DNA of 64,000 bases from Novosphingobium sp. (GCF_039595395.1 NZ_JBCNLP010000005.1:129101-193100), one strand, 5' to 3'; positions 1-8,293 are shown, counted from the stretch's first letter. The notes: generated by a model not told the origin, from the sequence alone. Numbers and translations: made by a program.

Positions 1-326
1 TGCTCTTCCCCGAGGCGCTGGAAAGCGAGGAGGAAATGGCCAAGGCCTGCGCCGCCTTTGACAAGCCGCTGATGGCGAACATGGCCAATGGCGGATCAAC
101 GCCCATTCCGCTGGCGCCGGTGCTCGAAGAGATCGGCTATGCCTATGCGATCTATCCCTCGCTTACCTCGCTGGTGGCGGCCACCGCTATGGAAAAGGCG
201 CTGCGGGACCTCAAGGACCATGGCATCGGCGAGCCCGAGGGCATCTTCAATTTCAAGGAATTCTGCTCACTGATCGGTTTTGACGAAGTGTGGGACTTCG
301 AGAAGCAATGGGCAAAGGGCGCCTGA
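1..326 (+). CDS. PEP mutase / isocitrate lyase superfamily protein, C-terminal part
   Basis: The open frame runs in from before the window (codons from base 3) and stops at 326, leaving about 107 residues. The visible part begins LFPEAL and contains KPLMANM, GGSTP and LEEIGYAYAIYPS, which match the C-terminal half of the methylisocitrate lyase / oxaloacetate decarboxylase / carboxyphosphonoenolpyruvate mutase family. These enzymes cleave or form C-C or C-P bonds in 2- to 4-carbon acids; the exact substrate cannot be read from this fragment because the catalytic lid and KKCGH-type motif lie upstream. The next gene starts 5 bases after the stop, so the two are probably cotranscribed. Confidence 0.8.
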   Translation, partial: LFPEALESEEEMAKACAAFDKPLMANMANGGSTPIPLAPVLEEIGYAYAIYPSLTSLVAATAMEKALRDLKDHGIGEPEGIFNFKEFCSLIGFDEVWDFEKQWAKGA

Positions 327-331
327 CCGCC

Positions 332-1477
332 ATGGCCATCAGCAACCCTTCCCCTGGCAACAGCCGCGACATCGCCGCAGCCGTCCTCACGCAGAGCGGC
401 GGCCACAGCGCGCCCTATGCCACCAGCCATCCGCTGGAGATCAGGACGCTGCAACTGGCCGATCCTAAGCCTGGCGAGGTGCTGGTGCGGATCGATGCGG
501 CAGGCCTGTGTCACTCGGATCTTTCGGTCATCAACGGCGACCGTCAGCGGCCCATGCCCATGGCGCTGGGCCATGAAGCCGCAGCAACCGTGCTGGCGCT
601 GGGCGATCCGGAAGAAGCGGGGCTGGCCGTGGGCGACCGGGCGGTGCTGGTTTTCCTGCCCAGTTGCGGGCAGTGCCCCACCTGCCAGTCGGGCGAAGGC
701 TATCTGTGTGCCAATGGCGCGGCGGCCAACGGCAAGGGCGAATTGATGCGCGGCGGCACGCGACTGTCCTGCCAGGGCGAGCATGTTCATCACCATCTGG
801 GTGTCTCGGCCTTTGCGACGCAGGCGGTGGTGGACCGGCGCAGTCTGGTCAAGGTTGATGCCGAAATTCCGCCCGAAACTGCCGCGCTCTTTGGCTGCGC
901 GGTGCTGACGGGCGTCGGCGCGGTGATGAACACGGCCGGCGTGCGCCCTGGTGAAAGCGTGTTGATCTATGGGCTGGGCGGCGTCGGTCTGGCTGCCTTG
1001 CTCGGTGCGCTGGCGGCGGGTGCACAGCCCGTGCATGCCGTGGATCCCAGCCCGGAGAAACGCGCGCTGGCGCTGGAACTGGGGGCTGCCATTGCCGTCG
1101 CGCCGGGTGATGAAGGCGGTGTGCCCGCCACCGATGTGGTGGTGGAGACCGTTGGCAAGGCCGCCGTTCTGGCGCAGGCCTACAAGGCGGCGCGCCGGGG
1201 CGGACGGATCGTCACGGTAGGTCTGCCCAATCCGGCCGAGTCGCTGGAGATCAACGCGCTGTCGCTGGTGGCCGACGGCAAGACGCTGATGGGCAGCTAT
1301 ATGGGCTCCTCCATCCCGTCGCGCGATATTCCGCGCTACATTGCCCTTTGGCGGGCGGGACGGCTTCCGGTCGAGCGCCTGCTCACGTCCAAGGGATCGC
1401 TCGAGGAAATCAACGAATTGATGGATCGACTGGCTTCTGGAACGGCAATACGGCAGGTTATTTTACCAGATTGGTGA
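332..1477 (+). CDS. Zinc-dependent alcohol dehydrogenase (MDR superfamily)
   Basis: A 381-residue medium-chain dehydrogenase that oxidises an alcohol with NAD(P)+. Catalytic zinc ligands are visible at Cys60 (GLCHSD) and the GHE motif at about residues 80-82. The structural zinc lobe has Cys112, Cys115, Cys118 and Cys126. The Rossmann motif GLGGVG lies near residue 211. The length fits the class III / aryl-alcohol branch. An in-frame ATG at 290 overlaps the previous gene; the ATG at 332 leaves a 5-base gap and is preferred, although no strong ribosome site is seen. The substrate is unknown; the company of an FAD oxidase and a lyase-family gene suggests a catabolic side chain. Confidence 0.85.
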   Translation: MAISNPSPGNSRDIAAAVLTQSGGHSAPYATSHPLEIRTLQLADPKPGEVLVRIDAAGLCHSDLSVINGDRQRPMPMALGHEAAATVLALGDPEEAGLAVGDRAVLVFLPSCGQCPTCQSGEGYLCANGAAANGKGELMRGGTRLSCQGEHVHHHLGVSAFATQAVVDRRSLVKVDAEIPPETAALFGCAVLTGVGAVMNTAGVRPGESVLIYGLGGVGLAALLGALAAGAQPVHAVDPSPEKRALALELGAAIAVAPGDEGGVPATDVVVETVGKAAVLAQAYKAARRGGRIVTVGLPNPAESLEINALSLVADGKTLMGSYMGSSIPSRDIPRYIALWRAGRLPVERLLTSKGSLEEINELMDRLASGTAIRQVILPDW

Positions 1478-1530
1478 GCGATTTGGTCCTTTCGTCGTCG
1501 GTTCCCGACAGGTGGCTACGTTATTTGACG

Positions 1531-1547
1531 TATCCGCCTGTCGGATA
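1531..1547. promoter_or_regulatory. Palindromic operator candidate A (TATCCG-N5-CGGATA)
   Basis: A perfect inverted repeat, TATCCG CCTGT CGGATA, sits between the alcohol dehydrogenase stop and the IclR gene start, about 75 bases before that start. The same core TCCG-N5-CGGA occurs at 4231-4261 and 8174-8186, each upstream of a methyltransferase module. The position suggests autoregulation by the IclR protein; that is inference. Confidence 0.6.
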
Positions 1548-1622
1548 AACTAGCCCGTGTTTCGGAAAAATGACAATCTCCTGACACTCTGCATGAGTCG
1601 CGTGCAGCGAGGGAGACTGGCT

Positions 1623-2408
1623 ATGGAAAAAGGCGTTCCGATTCGTTCGATCACAAGGTCCATTGCGGCGCTCAAGGCGATCAACCGCCATGGGTCGCTC
1701 TCGATGATGGAAATCGCCAAGGCCTCGGAAGTCCCCTATCCCACCGCCTGCCGCATCGTGCAGACGCTGCTCTATGAAGGGCTGATCGAGCAGGAACCGG
1801 CCCGCAAGCGCTATCGCGCCACGGCCATGGTGCAGACGCTGGCCACCGGCTTCCAGCATGATGACGAGTTGGTGCGGATCGCCCGCCCGCATATCGTCGC
1901 CCTCACCAAGAAGGTGGGCTGGCCGCTCTCGATCGCCATCCGCGTCGGGCGCGACATGATGCTGCGCGACAGCACCCATGCCAATTCCTCGCTGACCTTC
2001 GAGCAATATTACCCTGGCTTCACCCTGCCGATCCTCGACAGCGCCTCGGGCAAGGTGTCGATGGCCTATGCGCCCGATGAGGAGCGCGAGATGATCCTGC
2101 GCTTCATGCGCGTCTCGCAGGACATCGACCTCAACTATATGGCCACCGCCGAGGTAAGCCTCGATGTCGAGCGCATCCGCGCCCAGGGTTATGCCGTGCA
2201 GGGCCGCAACCATCACAATCTGACGCCGGGCAAGACCTCCTCGATCGCCGTGCCGATCTTCCGCAATGGTCATTACGAGGCCGCCATGACCCTGGCCTTC
2301 TTCGTCGCGGCCATGAAGCTTTCCACCGCCCTCGAGCGCTACCTGCCCGATCTTCAGGCCACCGCTGCTGCCATCAGCCACGATCTCTCCAACGGCGTCA
2401 TGCAATGA
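1623..2408 (+). CDS. IclR-family transcriptional regulator
   Basis: A 261-residue cytoplasmic DNA-binding regulator. An N-terminal winged helix spans about residues 8-70 (SITRSIAALKAINRHGSLSM, then PYPTACRIVQTL as recognition helix). It is followed by an IclR-type effector domain with conserved GKTSSIAVPI near the C terminus. It resembles the MhpR-like branch that controls aromatic or acid catabolism. A GTG at 1557 would add 22 residues, but AGGGAG at about 1610 favours the ATG at 1623. The palindrome at 1531-1547 lies in its promoter region. It is the only specific regulator in the first 10 kb, so it is the leading candidate to bind the three related palindromes there. Confidence 0.88.
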   Translation: MEKGVPIRSITRSIAALKAINRHGSLSMMEIAKASEVPYPTACRIVQTLLYEGLIEQEPARKRYRATAMVQTLATGFQHDDELVRIARPHIVALTKKVGWPLSIAIRVGRDMMLRDSTHANSSLTFEQYYPGFTLPILDSASGKVSMAYAPDEEREMILRFMRVSQDIDLNYMATAEVSLDVERIRAQGYAVQGRNHHNLTPGKTSSIAVPIFRNGHYEAAMTLAFFVAAMKLSTALERYLPDLQATAAAISHDLSNGVMQ

Positions 2409-2639
2409 CACACGCCCGGGACAGCATGGGCCTCCCGGGCCTTCGCGCCACAGACCATCATGCACAAACGCGCCATCAGCCCCTTGGTCGTCAGATAAGC
2501 GTCCGGGCCTGCCCGTAGAGCGGATAGAACCGATCTCCATTCTCGAAGATGGCCGCCAAGGCAGGCAGCGAACTCGAAAGGCATAGTTTGACATGGACCG
2601 CCGCCGACCCGGTTGCCATCCGGGGGCGCCAAGGAACAG

Positions 2640-4214
2640 ATGAGAATGGATTCGAGCCTCACCACCGCCTCTTCGGAAACGCTGCTGGCCGATCTGCACG
2701 CCGCCCTGCCGGCCGGAAGCCTGCTGACCAGCGAGGCGGATATCGCTTTTGGCGCGAATGATGTCTATCGCACCGGCGGCCTGCCACTGGCCGTCGCGCG
2801 GCCCCAGTCCGTAGCCGGAGTGCAGGCCCTGGTCCGTCTGTGCAGTGCGGCGGGTGTTGCCATCGTGCCGCGCGGCGGCGGCGCCTCCTACACCGATGGC
2901 TATCTGCACAAGCCGGGCGGCCATGTGCTTATCGATACCTCCGGGCTCGACAGCATCAATATCGACGAGGCCAATGCAGTGGTCACAGTCGGCGCAGGAG
3001 TCACCTGGGCAAGGCTCAAGGCCGAACTGGACCAGCGCGGCCTGCGCACGCCTTTCTGGGGACCCTTCTCGGGGATCGCCGCCACCATTGGTGGCAGCGC
3101 CAGCCAGAACACGCTGAGTCATGGCAGCAGCGCGCATGGCATTTCGGCCCAGTCGATCCTGGGCATGGAGGTGGTGCTGGCCTCCGGCGACATACTGAAC
3201 ACCAGCGCGGCGGAGGCCATGCGCTTCTATGGGCCTGATCTGACCGGCCTTTTCACCGGCGATTGCGGCACGCTGGGCATCAAGGTCTCCTTGCGCCTGC
3301 CGTTGATCAACCTGATGCCCGACGCCGAGACGCTCTCGTTTGCCTTCGATGATTTCGCGGCCTGTCATACGGCGGTCCGCAAGGCCCAGCTGGCGCGGCT
3401 CGATGATTCCTATTTCGGGCTCGATCTGGCGTTGTCCCAGGGACAGATCGGACGCCATGAGGGCATGGGCGCACGCCTGCGCATTGCCATCGAAGTACTC
3501 AAAAAGGCGCCGAACAAACTCAAGGGCCTGATGCAGGTGCTCAACATGGCGCTGGCCGGCGAGAACCCGATGCGTTCAGGCGCCTATATGTGCCATTTCA
3601 TCGTCGAGGGCTTTGACCCGAAGGATGCCGCCCACAAGGCCCAGCACCTGCGCCAGATCATCAGTCCCCATGGCCGCGAGATCGCCAATTCAATCCCCAC
3701 CTTTGTGCGCTCCATGCCCTTTGCGCCGCTCACCAACATACTGGGGCCTTCGGGCGAACGCTGGGTGCCCCTCCATGGGGTTTTGAGCCATCAGCAGGTG
3801 CTGCCCTTCCATGAGGCTTTCCAGCGGTTGATCGCCAGCTGGCAGGCGCGGATGGACAAGCATGGCATCTGGATCGGCACAATGTTCTCGCCGGTCGGCT
3901 CCTCGGGCTTTCTCTATGAGGTGGCGCTGTACTGGCCCGACGCGCGCACGCCCTATCATCTGACTGTGCTGGGCCCGGAACAGATCGCCAAATTGCCCGA
4001 TTACCCCGCCAATCCCGCCGCCCGGGCCGCAACCGACGAGCTCAAGACGGAAATCGTGGCCCTGATGCAGGATCATGGTGCGGGTCATTTCCAGATCGGC
4101 CGTGCCTATCCTTATCAGACGCGCCTTTCGCAGCCCGCGCGGGAGTTGCTGGGCGCGATGAAGCGGCAGCTTGATCCGCAAGGTATCATGAACCCGGGCG
4201 CGCTGGGGTTTTGA
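2640..4214 (+). CDS. FAD-linked oxidase (PCMH / VAO-type)
   Basis: A 524-residue flavoprotein. The N-terminal FAD-binding PCMH fold is seen from VARPQSVAGVQALVRLC through PRGGGASYTDGY and GAGVTWARLK to the FAD-contacting ATIGGSASQNTLSHGSSAHG stretch. The C-terminal part ends LDPQGIMNPGALGF, the closing motif of the glycolate / D-lactate / vanillyl-alcohol oxidase families. It should oxidise a hydroxyl-bearing carbon and pass electrons from FADH2 to oxygen or a carrier. AAGGA at 2631 can serve an ATG at 2640 or one at 2646; the start is uncertain by two codons. The 231 bases between it and the IclR gene probably hold its promoter. The following methyltransferase has its own palindrome-bearing upstream region. 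Confidence 0.82.
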   Translation: MRMDSSLTTASSETLLADLHAALPAGSLLTSEADIAFGANDVYRTGGLPLAVARPQSVAGVQALVRLCSAAGVAIVPRGGGASYTDGYLHKPGGHVLIDTSGLDSINIDEANAVVTVGAGVTWARLKAELDQRGLRTPFWGPFSGIAATIGGSASQNTLSHGSSAHGISAQSILGMEVVLASGDILNTSAAEAMRFYGPDLTGLFTGDCGTLGIKVSLRLPLINLMPDAETLSFAFDDFAACHTAVRKAQLARLDDSYFGLDLALSQGQIGRHEGMGARLRIAIEVLKKAPNKLKGLMQVLNMALAGENPMRSGAYMCHFIVEGFDPKDAAHKAQHLRQIISPHGREIANSIPTFVRSMPFAPLTNILGPSGERWVPLHGVLSHQQVLPFHEAFQRLIASWQARMDKHGIWIGTMFSPVGSSGFLYEVALYWPDARTPYHLTVLGPEQIAKLPDYPANPAARAATDELKTEIVALMQDHGAGHFQIGRAYPYQTRLSQPARELLGAMKRQLDPQGIMNPGALGF

Positions 4215-4230
4215 CCAAGGAGTGCTTCAT

Positions 4231-4261
4231 GTCGCTTTATCCGTCTGGCGGATAAAGCGAC
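4231..4261. promoter_or_regulatory. Palindromic operator candidate B (13-bp perfect arms)
   Basis: The arms GTCGCTTTATCCG and CGGATAAAGCGAC are exact reverse complements around a 5-base spacer TCTGG. It lies 68 bases before the methyltransferase start and 16 after the oxidase stop, and shares the TATCCG-N5-CGGATA core with site A. It could also form a 13-bp RNA hairpin, but there is no following T run, and recurrence of the core elsewhere points to a protein-binding site. Confidence 0.65.
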
Positions 4262-4328
4262 ACCACGCTTTCGGTCCCTTCGCGACCGGCACCATGATAA
4301 ACGATTATTGCATAGTGGAGTCGCGCCA

Positions 4329-5558
4329 ATGCTCAACACCTTCCAGCAAGCGAGCCATCCTGTCCTGCCCAAAGCCACGGCCGATGAGCATGCGCGGCAG
4401 GAGTTCGCCAAAAGCTTCAAGGGCTTCATCCAGTCCAGCCTGCTGCCCGGCCTGTTCCCGGTCTTCCATGGCCGCGTGTCGAAGACCTTTGAAAAGGCTC
4501 ATGGCAGACCGCCGCAGGACCGGCGCGATATTCGCACCGGCATGGTCGATGACCTCTATTTCCAGCATTATGCCGCCGCCAACCGTATCGCGCAGGAGCT
4601 TTTGTGGGAATCGGTCAATGTCTCGGTTGACCGCCAGTTGCCCGCGCTCAATGCCAAGGCGGCGGAACTTTCGGCTGCCAGCAAGGCCCAGCTTGTCATT
4701 CCCGAGGGTTTCGAGCCACCCCGCTATGTTACGGCGCTCGACATTCACTGCATGCCCGGCGGCTATTGCAGCGAGGTCTGCGAGTGCGACATCTCCGTCG
4801 GCGCGCTCTACGACCGGGGCGTCTTCCTCTATGCCATGGGCTACACAGGGCCGGACAATGACGACATGGGCCGCTCGGTGGTCAATTATCTCAAGCGCCG
4901 CATGCCCGATTTCCAGCCCCGCCGCATTCTCGACATGGGCTGCACCGTGGGCCACTCTACCCTGCCCTACAAGGAACTGTTCCCCGAGGCAGAGGTCTGG
5001 GGCATCGATGTCGGCGGGCCGGTTGTGCGCTATGCCCATGCACGCGCGGCGGGCATGGGGCTGGAGGTCAACTTCGCTCAGATGAATGCGGAAGAGACCA
5101 CCTTCCCCGATGGCCATTTCGACCTCGTCGTCAGCCATATCCTGCTGCATGAAACCAGCGGCAAGGCCATGCCCAAAATCTTCGGCGAAGCCCATCGCCT
5201 GCTGGCGCCCGGCGGGCTGATGATCCACGCCGACCTGCCACCCTTCGATCTGATGGACCCCTTCACCCAGTTCATCCTCGACAATGAGACTTGGTACAAC
5301 AATGAGCCCTTCTGGGGCGCGATGCGTGATATGGATCAGATCGACCTGGCCGAGCGCGCCGGTTTCGACCGCGCGACGGTGAAATTCGACACCGCGCCCA
5401 TGGCAGTGATGGAATTTGCCGCTGCTGCCGAAGGCTACAGCCAGGAAGCCTCCGAAGCGGTGGCCGAGCGCGAGTTTACCGCCGGCGAATTTGCCCCGGG
5501 CGGCGGCTGGGAAGTGCTGATCGCCCGCAAGGCCGACGCACAGGCCAAAGCGGCGTAA
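4329..5558 (+). CDS. Class I SAM-dependent methyltransferase with extra N-terminal domain (copy 1)
   Basis: A 409-residue protein. The first ~190 residues form an all-alpha-looking domain ending in LDIHCMPGGYCSEVCECD, a cluster of four cysteines. The rest is a Methyltransf_11-type Rossmann fold: motif I ILDMGCTVGHS near residue 201, the acidic ribose contact in WGIDVGG, then FDLVVSHILLHE and HRLLAPGGLMIHADLP. GGAG at 4317 sets the ATG at 4329. It is a full-length paralogue of the gene at 8596-9726; shared landmarks are the MPGGY stretch, AHARA, LLHET / LMHET and YNNEP. A small coiled-coil gene follows 13 bases later. The methyl acceptor is unknown; a catabolic or tailoring role is inferred only from neighbours. 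Confidence 0.82.
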   Translation: MLNTFQQASHPVLPKATADEHARQEFAKSFKGFIQSSLLPGLFPVFHGRVSKTFEKAHGRPPQDRRDIRTGMVDDLYFQHYAAANRIAQELLWESVNVSVDRQLPALNAKAAELSAASKAQLVIPEGFEPPRYVTALDIHCMPGGYCSEVCECDISVGALYDRGVFLYAMGYTGPDNDDMGRSVVNYLKRRMPDFQPRRILDMGCTVGHSTLPYKELFPEAEVWGIDVGGPVVRYAHARAAGMGLEVNFAQMNAEETTFPDGHFDLVVSHILLHETSGKAMPKIFGEAHRLLAPGGLMIHADLPPFDLMDPFTQFILDNETWYNNEPFWGAMRDMDQIDLAERAGFDRATVKFDTAPMAVMEFAAAAEGYSQEASEAVAEREFTAGEFAPGGGWEVLIARKADAQAKAA

Positions 5559-5571
5559 GAGGACCAGGACA

Positions 5572-5949
5572 ATGACCCCCGACATCATCGACCGCCCCGC
5601 CGACTACCCGCATGTCGTCAAGGACGCCAAGGGCAAGCGGCCCCATTTCTATGAAGCGCCCGGCCTCGATCAGGCGATGAGCATGATCATGGTGCTGGCC
5701 AGCGAACTGGCGACGTTGCGCGATCGGCAGGACAGCGCCGAGCGCGTCGCCAAGGCTCATGGCATCGACCTTGCGGCGGGCATCGAGACGCTGGAACTGG
5801 ATCAGGCCGCGCTGGAAGAGCGCGAAGCTCGCCGCCAGGGCTTCCTTGATCGCCTGTTCTATCTGGCCCGCAAGGATGCCAGCGAAGCCGGCAAGACCGA
5901 AACCACCGAGGGCTACAACGCCACCATTCACGATATCGCCCAGCAGTAA
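5572..5949 (+). CDS. Small coiled-coil partner protein of methyltransferase copy 1
   Basis: A 125-residue protein with no recognised domain. Residues about 33-105 are rich in heptad-like Leu/Ala/Glu/Arg (MVLASELATLRDRQD, then ALEEREARRQGFLDRLFYLA). This aligns with the 98-residue product at 8294-8590 (AALASELAVARERID, then LRHNLIAKVFRPLR). Both are encoded directly beside a copy of the same methyltransferase family, so an obligate subunit or regulator of that enzyme is a reasonable inference. AGGA in the gap gives a usable ribosome site before the ATG at 5572. It is the last gene of its unit; a strong terminator follows. Confidence 0.7.
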   Translation: MTPDIIDRPADYPHVVKDAKGKRPHFYEAPGLDQAMSMIMVLASELATLRDRQDSAERVAKAHGIDLAAGIETLELDQAALEEREARRQGFLDRLFYLARKDASEAGKTETTEGYNATIHDIAQQ

Positions 5950-5966
5950 ACCTGCCGGAAGGCATG

Positions 5967-6003
5967 AACCCCGCACCGGCCCCACGCCGGTGCGGGGTTT
6001 TTG
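5967..6003. terminator. Rho-independent terminator
   Basis: A 13-bp GC-rich stem (AACCCCGCACCGG / CCGGTGCGGGGTT) with a 7-base loop is followed by a run of T on the plus strand. The stem ends in A residues on the other side, so it may also stop the leftward VOC-gene operon. It separates two convergent units. Confidence 0.85.
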
Positions 6004-6016
6004 CTGCAGCTGTCTC

Positions 6017-6559
6017 TCAGGCGCCCTCCCTGCCGGTGCGCTCCTGCTCGGCGGGGTTGGTCTCGACCAGATTCAACAAAACGCCGTTAGGGTCGCGCAG
6101 ACAGACCTCGCGCTGGGCGCGATGCGGCATCACGAAAACCTGCGGATCAGGCGACCAGATTGCCCCTGTCGCCCGGAGTGCCGCGAGAGTCTCATCCATA
6201 TCCTGCACGTAGAACACCAAAGCCACCTCACCGATGCGCGCGGGCCCGCGCGAGACCGGCGCCGTCAGAGGCTCGAGCTTCGGATCGATGACAAACAGCC
6301 CGATCATGCCGAAATTTGGCCCGCCGCTCTTGACGATGCGCACCGCCAGGGGGCCATGGCTGCGAAAACCCAGGATCCGGCTGGCCGAAGCATGGGTCAG
6401 CACGCCCTCGTAGTAAACCTCGGTAAAGCCCAGAGCCGCATAGAAGCGCGCTGACCGCTCCATGTCGCGCACGAAAATCGTGGCGCGAATCAGCGAAGAT
6501 ACCGGGCGGGGAAGGCTCTGCTCCTCGGGCGGAAAGGGGGAAGTCTGCACGCTCATCAT
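6017..6559 (-). CDS. VOC / glyoxalase-fold protein
   Basis: A 180-residue protein with two beta-alpha-beta-beta-beta modules of the vicinal oxygen chelate fold: ATIFVRDMERSARFYAALGF at about 27-46 and a second module from VALVFYVQDMDETLAAL to CLRDPNGVLLNLVE. Family members are lyases, isomerases or ring-cleaving dioxygenases that use a divalent metal. The final Glu of the second module (LVE) is a typical metal ligand, but the reaction cannot be assigned. Its start codon overlaps the stop of the preceding gene by 4 bases (ATGA), so it is the third gene of a leftward operon with the genes at 6556-7245 and 7242-8048. Confidence 0.8.
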   Translation of the reverse strand: MMSVQTSPFPPEEQSLPRPVSSLIRATIFVRDMERSARFYAALGFTEVYYEGVLTHASASRILGFRSHGPLAVRIVKSGGPNFGMIGLFVIDPKLEPLTAPVSRGPARIGEVALVFYVQDMDETLAALRATGAIWSPDPQVFVMPHRAQREVCLRDPNGVLLNLVETNPAEQERTGREGA

Positions 6560-7245
6560 ATCACTTTCGTTTCATCATGCAGGTCGACAAGTTCATAGGA
6601 ATGCCCGGTCAGCGACCATGTCATCGCCAGGAAAACCCCGTCGCCCTGCCTGACCCAGAGGTCGGCGGCGGGCCAGTCATCGCGCCAGCGCAGGCGGTAA
6701 TGCCACGAGGCAAAGCGTCCGGCGGCCACGCTGCGATCCACCGGCCCCATATAGGCCGCCTCTATCACCATGGCCTGTGCCGGTCCCTCGCTCTCGCCGT
6801 CGGGCGAAACGGCATTGGTGACGGCAGGAATGGGCAGGAAGCGACCGGGCTCATGCTGGCCCCGTTCATGGACGATCAAGGCGTCGCCCATGAGCGGATG
6901 CAGCCCCAGATAGGGCAATCTTCCGGTCGTGGAGATGCGTTGCGGCGCAAGCGCCATCCCGTCGCGCAACGCGCCGACATGCACTGCGGTGTCTTCGATC
7001 CGGAAGGCCATCGCGTGTTGCCGCCCGTCGGCATGCCACAGACGGCAAGCGCCATCACGCGGCCGCCAGCTTTCGTCCATCGCCAGGGACACCTCCCGCC
7101 AAAGCCCTGCATCGGCAAGTTCGCACCAGGCGCGCAGCAAATGGCCGCCGGGCAGGGTCAACAGTTCAAAGGTCTCATGACCGATGTCCTGTCCCTGCGC
7201 ATCGCGATAGGCGATTCGCCCCGCAACGCTCTGTGCCGCGATCAT
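6556..7245 (-). CDS. Uncharacterised protein
   Basis: A 229-residue protein that I do not recognise. It has no signal peptide and no membrane segment. It is rich in Trp and aromatic residues (ADLWVRQGDGVFLAMTW near the end), suggesting a beta-rich ligand-binding or lipocalin-like fold; that is a guess. The ATG at 7245 overlaps the upstream stop as ATGA, and the same arrangement joins it to the VOC gene, so translation of the three is coupled. A longer GTG start at 7287 would run well into the hydrolase and is not favoured. The tight coupling suggests it acts on the same substrate as the hydrolase and VOC proteins. Confidence 0.65.
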   Translation of the reverse strand: MIAAQSVAGRIAYRDAQGQDIGHETFELLTLPGGHLLRAWCELADAGLWREVSLAMDESWRPRDGACRLWHADGRQHAMAFRIEDTAVHVGALRDGMALAPQRISTTGRLPYLGLHPLMGDALIVHERGQHEPGRFLPIPAVTNAVSPDGESEGPAQAMVIEAAYMGPVDRSVAAGRFASWHYRLRWRDDWPAADLWVRQGDGVFLAMTWSLTGHSYELVDLHDETKVI

Positions 7246-8048
7246 GCCGGTACGCCCCTCAGGAAGTCCGCAATGGCCGCCGCCCATGCTTCGGGCGCCT
7301 CGTCACAGATGTCGATCCCGCCGCCGACGATTTCCGCCCAGGCAAAATCGGGGCGCAGGGCAAGGGCGGCCTGCGCACTGGCGTGTGTCATGTCGCCCGT
7401 GTTGGTCAGCAGCAGGCAGGGCACGGCGATACGCGGCAGGCTCTGTTCATGACGATAGGCAAAGGCGGCGGCATGCCCCCACCAGTAGGTGCCCTGACGA
7501 TAGGCCTGCATCGCCTGCACCACATAATCGGTGATGCGATCGGGCGGTACGCGCCCTTGTGACAACTCCTCGCGCAGCGAGGCGACGTCCGCCAGATGCG
7601 CGCCGCCCGGCAAGGCGGCGAAGGCCATTTCCTTCGCGAGCAGACGTTCGCCCAGACGGGCGCGCTCGTCATCGGGCAGTAGCATGGGCCCGTGAAGGAT
7701 CAGGGCCTGCGTCCTTTCAGGATGGGCAAGCGCGAATTCGGTCGCCACCGCCGCCCCGGTGTGATGGCCCGCCACCGCCGCGCGCTCCAGCATCAGGGCA
7801 TCGAGCACCGGTGCCACGCAGCGCGCGTAATCGGCAATTGTGGGCGGCCCTGCGGGCGGATGGGAAAGGCCGAAGCCGGGCATGTCGATGGCAATCGGCC
7901 GCAGGCCCGCCGCCATGAGCGGAGCGAAGACCGCATCAAACTGCCCTGCGGCCATGATCGCCTGATGCAGCAGCACCAGCGGCCTGCCGTGCGGGGCGAC
8001 ATGGACATGGATCTGCCCAAAGGGTCCATCGACATAGCGGCGCTTCAT
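7242..8048 (-). CDS. Alpha/beta-hydrolase fold protein with non-Ser nucleophile position
   Basis: About 268 residues with the alpha/beta hydrolase layout: VLLHQAIMAAGQFD near the oxyanion turn, IAIDMPGFGLSHPP, the nucleophile elbow AVAGHHTGAAVA, and a late acid region (LLLTNTGDMTHASA). The elbow reads G-H-H-T-G, so the usual Ser of G-x-S-x-G is His. A catalytic Ser is therefore not seen, and the C-terminal His is not obvious either. AGGG about 6 bases upstream supports the ATG at 8048; alternative in-frame ATGs lie at 8054, 8075 and 8084. It is the first gene of a leftward three-gene operon. It is divergent from the small protein at 8294, with palindrome C between them. Confidence 0.78.
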   Translation of the reverse strand: MKRRYVDGPFGQIHVHVAPHGRPLVLLHQAIMAAGQFDAVFAPLMAAGLRPIAIDMPGFGLSHPPAGPPTIADYARCVAPVLDALMLERAAVAGHHTGAAVATEFALAHPERTQALILHGPMLLPDDERARLGERLLAKEMAFAALPGGAHLADVASLREELSQGRVPPDRITDYVVQAMQAYRQGTYWWGHAAAFAYRHEQSLPRIAVPCLLLTNTGDMTHASAQAALALRPDFAWAEIVGGGIDICDEAPEAWAAAIADFLRGVPA

Positions 8049-8173
8049 CACCATCCCTGCGGTGTCCTGGCTCATCCCGATCATCTGGCTCACCACTCCG
8101 GTTCGCTCCGGGGCGATTATCTTCAGATTGAAGGGCACCTTACAGAACGTCCACCCCCCCTTCCAGCCCGGCC

Positions 8174-8186
8174 TCCGCCTGTCGGA
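8174..8186. promoter_or_regulatory. Palindromic operator candidate C (TCCG-N5-CGGA)
   Basis: TCCG CCTGT CGGA has the same spacer as site A. Imperfect longer arms (GCCCG ... CGGGC) extend it to about 8166-8194. It lies in the divergent region between the leftward hydrolase operon and the rightward small-protein / methyltransferase pair, so it could control both directions. The core is shorter than in sites A and B, so the assignment is weaker. Confidence 0.45.
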
Positions 8187-8293
8187 CAGCGGGCAAAGAA
8201 AGAGTTCCACCAAGCGATCATCCGCCACAGACAGCTCTTGCGATCTGCTATCCTTTTCACCATCATCTGCGACCATCCCTGGAGTGCTGCCGC

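Noticed and set aside
1521..3458. 645-codon minus-strand open frame over the IclR and FAD oxidase genes
   Set aside because: It lies antisense to two well-supported genes and has no recognisable domain.
4231..4261. 13-bp hairpin as a transcription terminator for the FAD oxidase
   Set aside because: There is no T run, and the core recurs at two other promoters, which fits an operator better.
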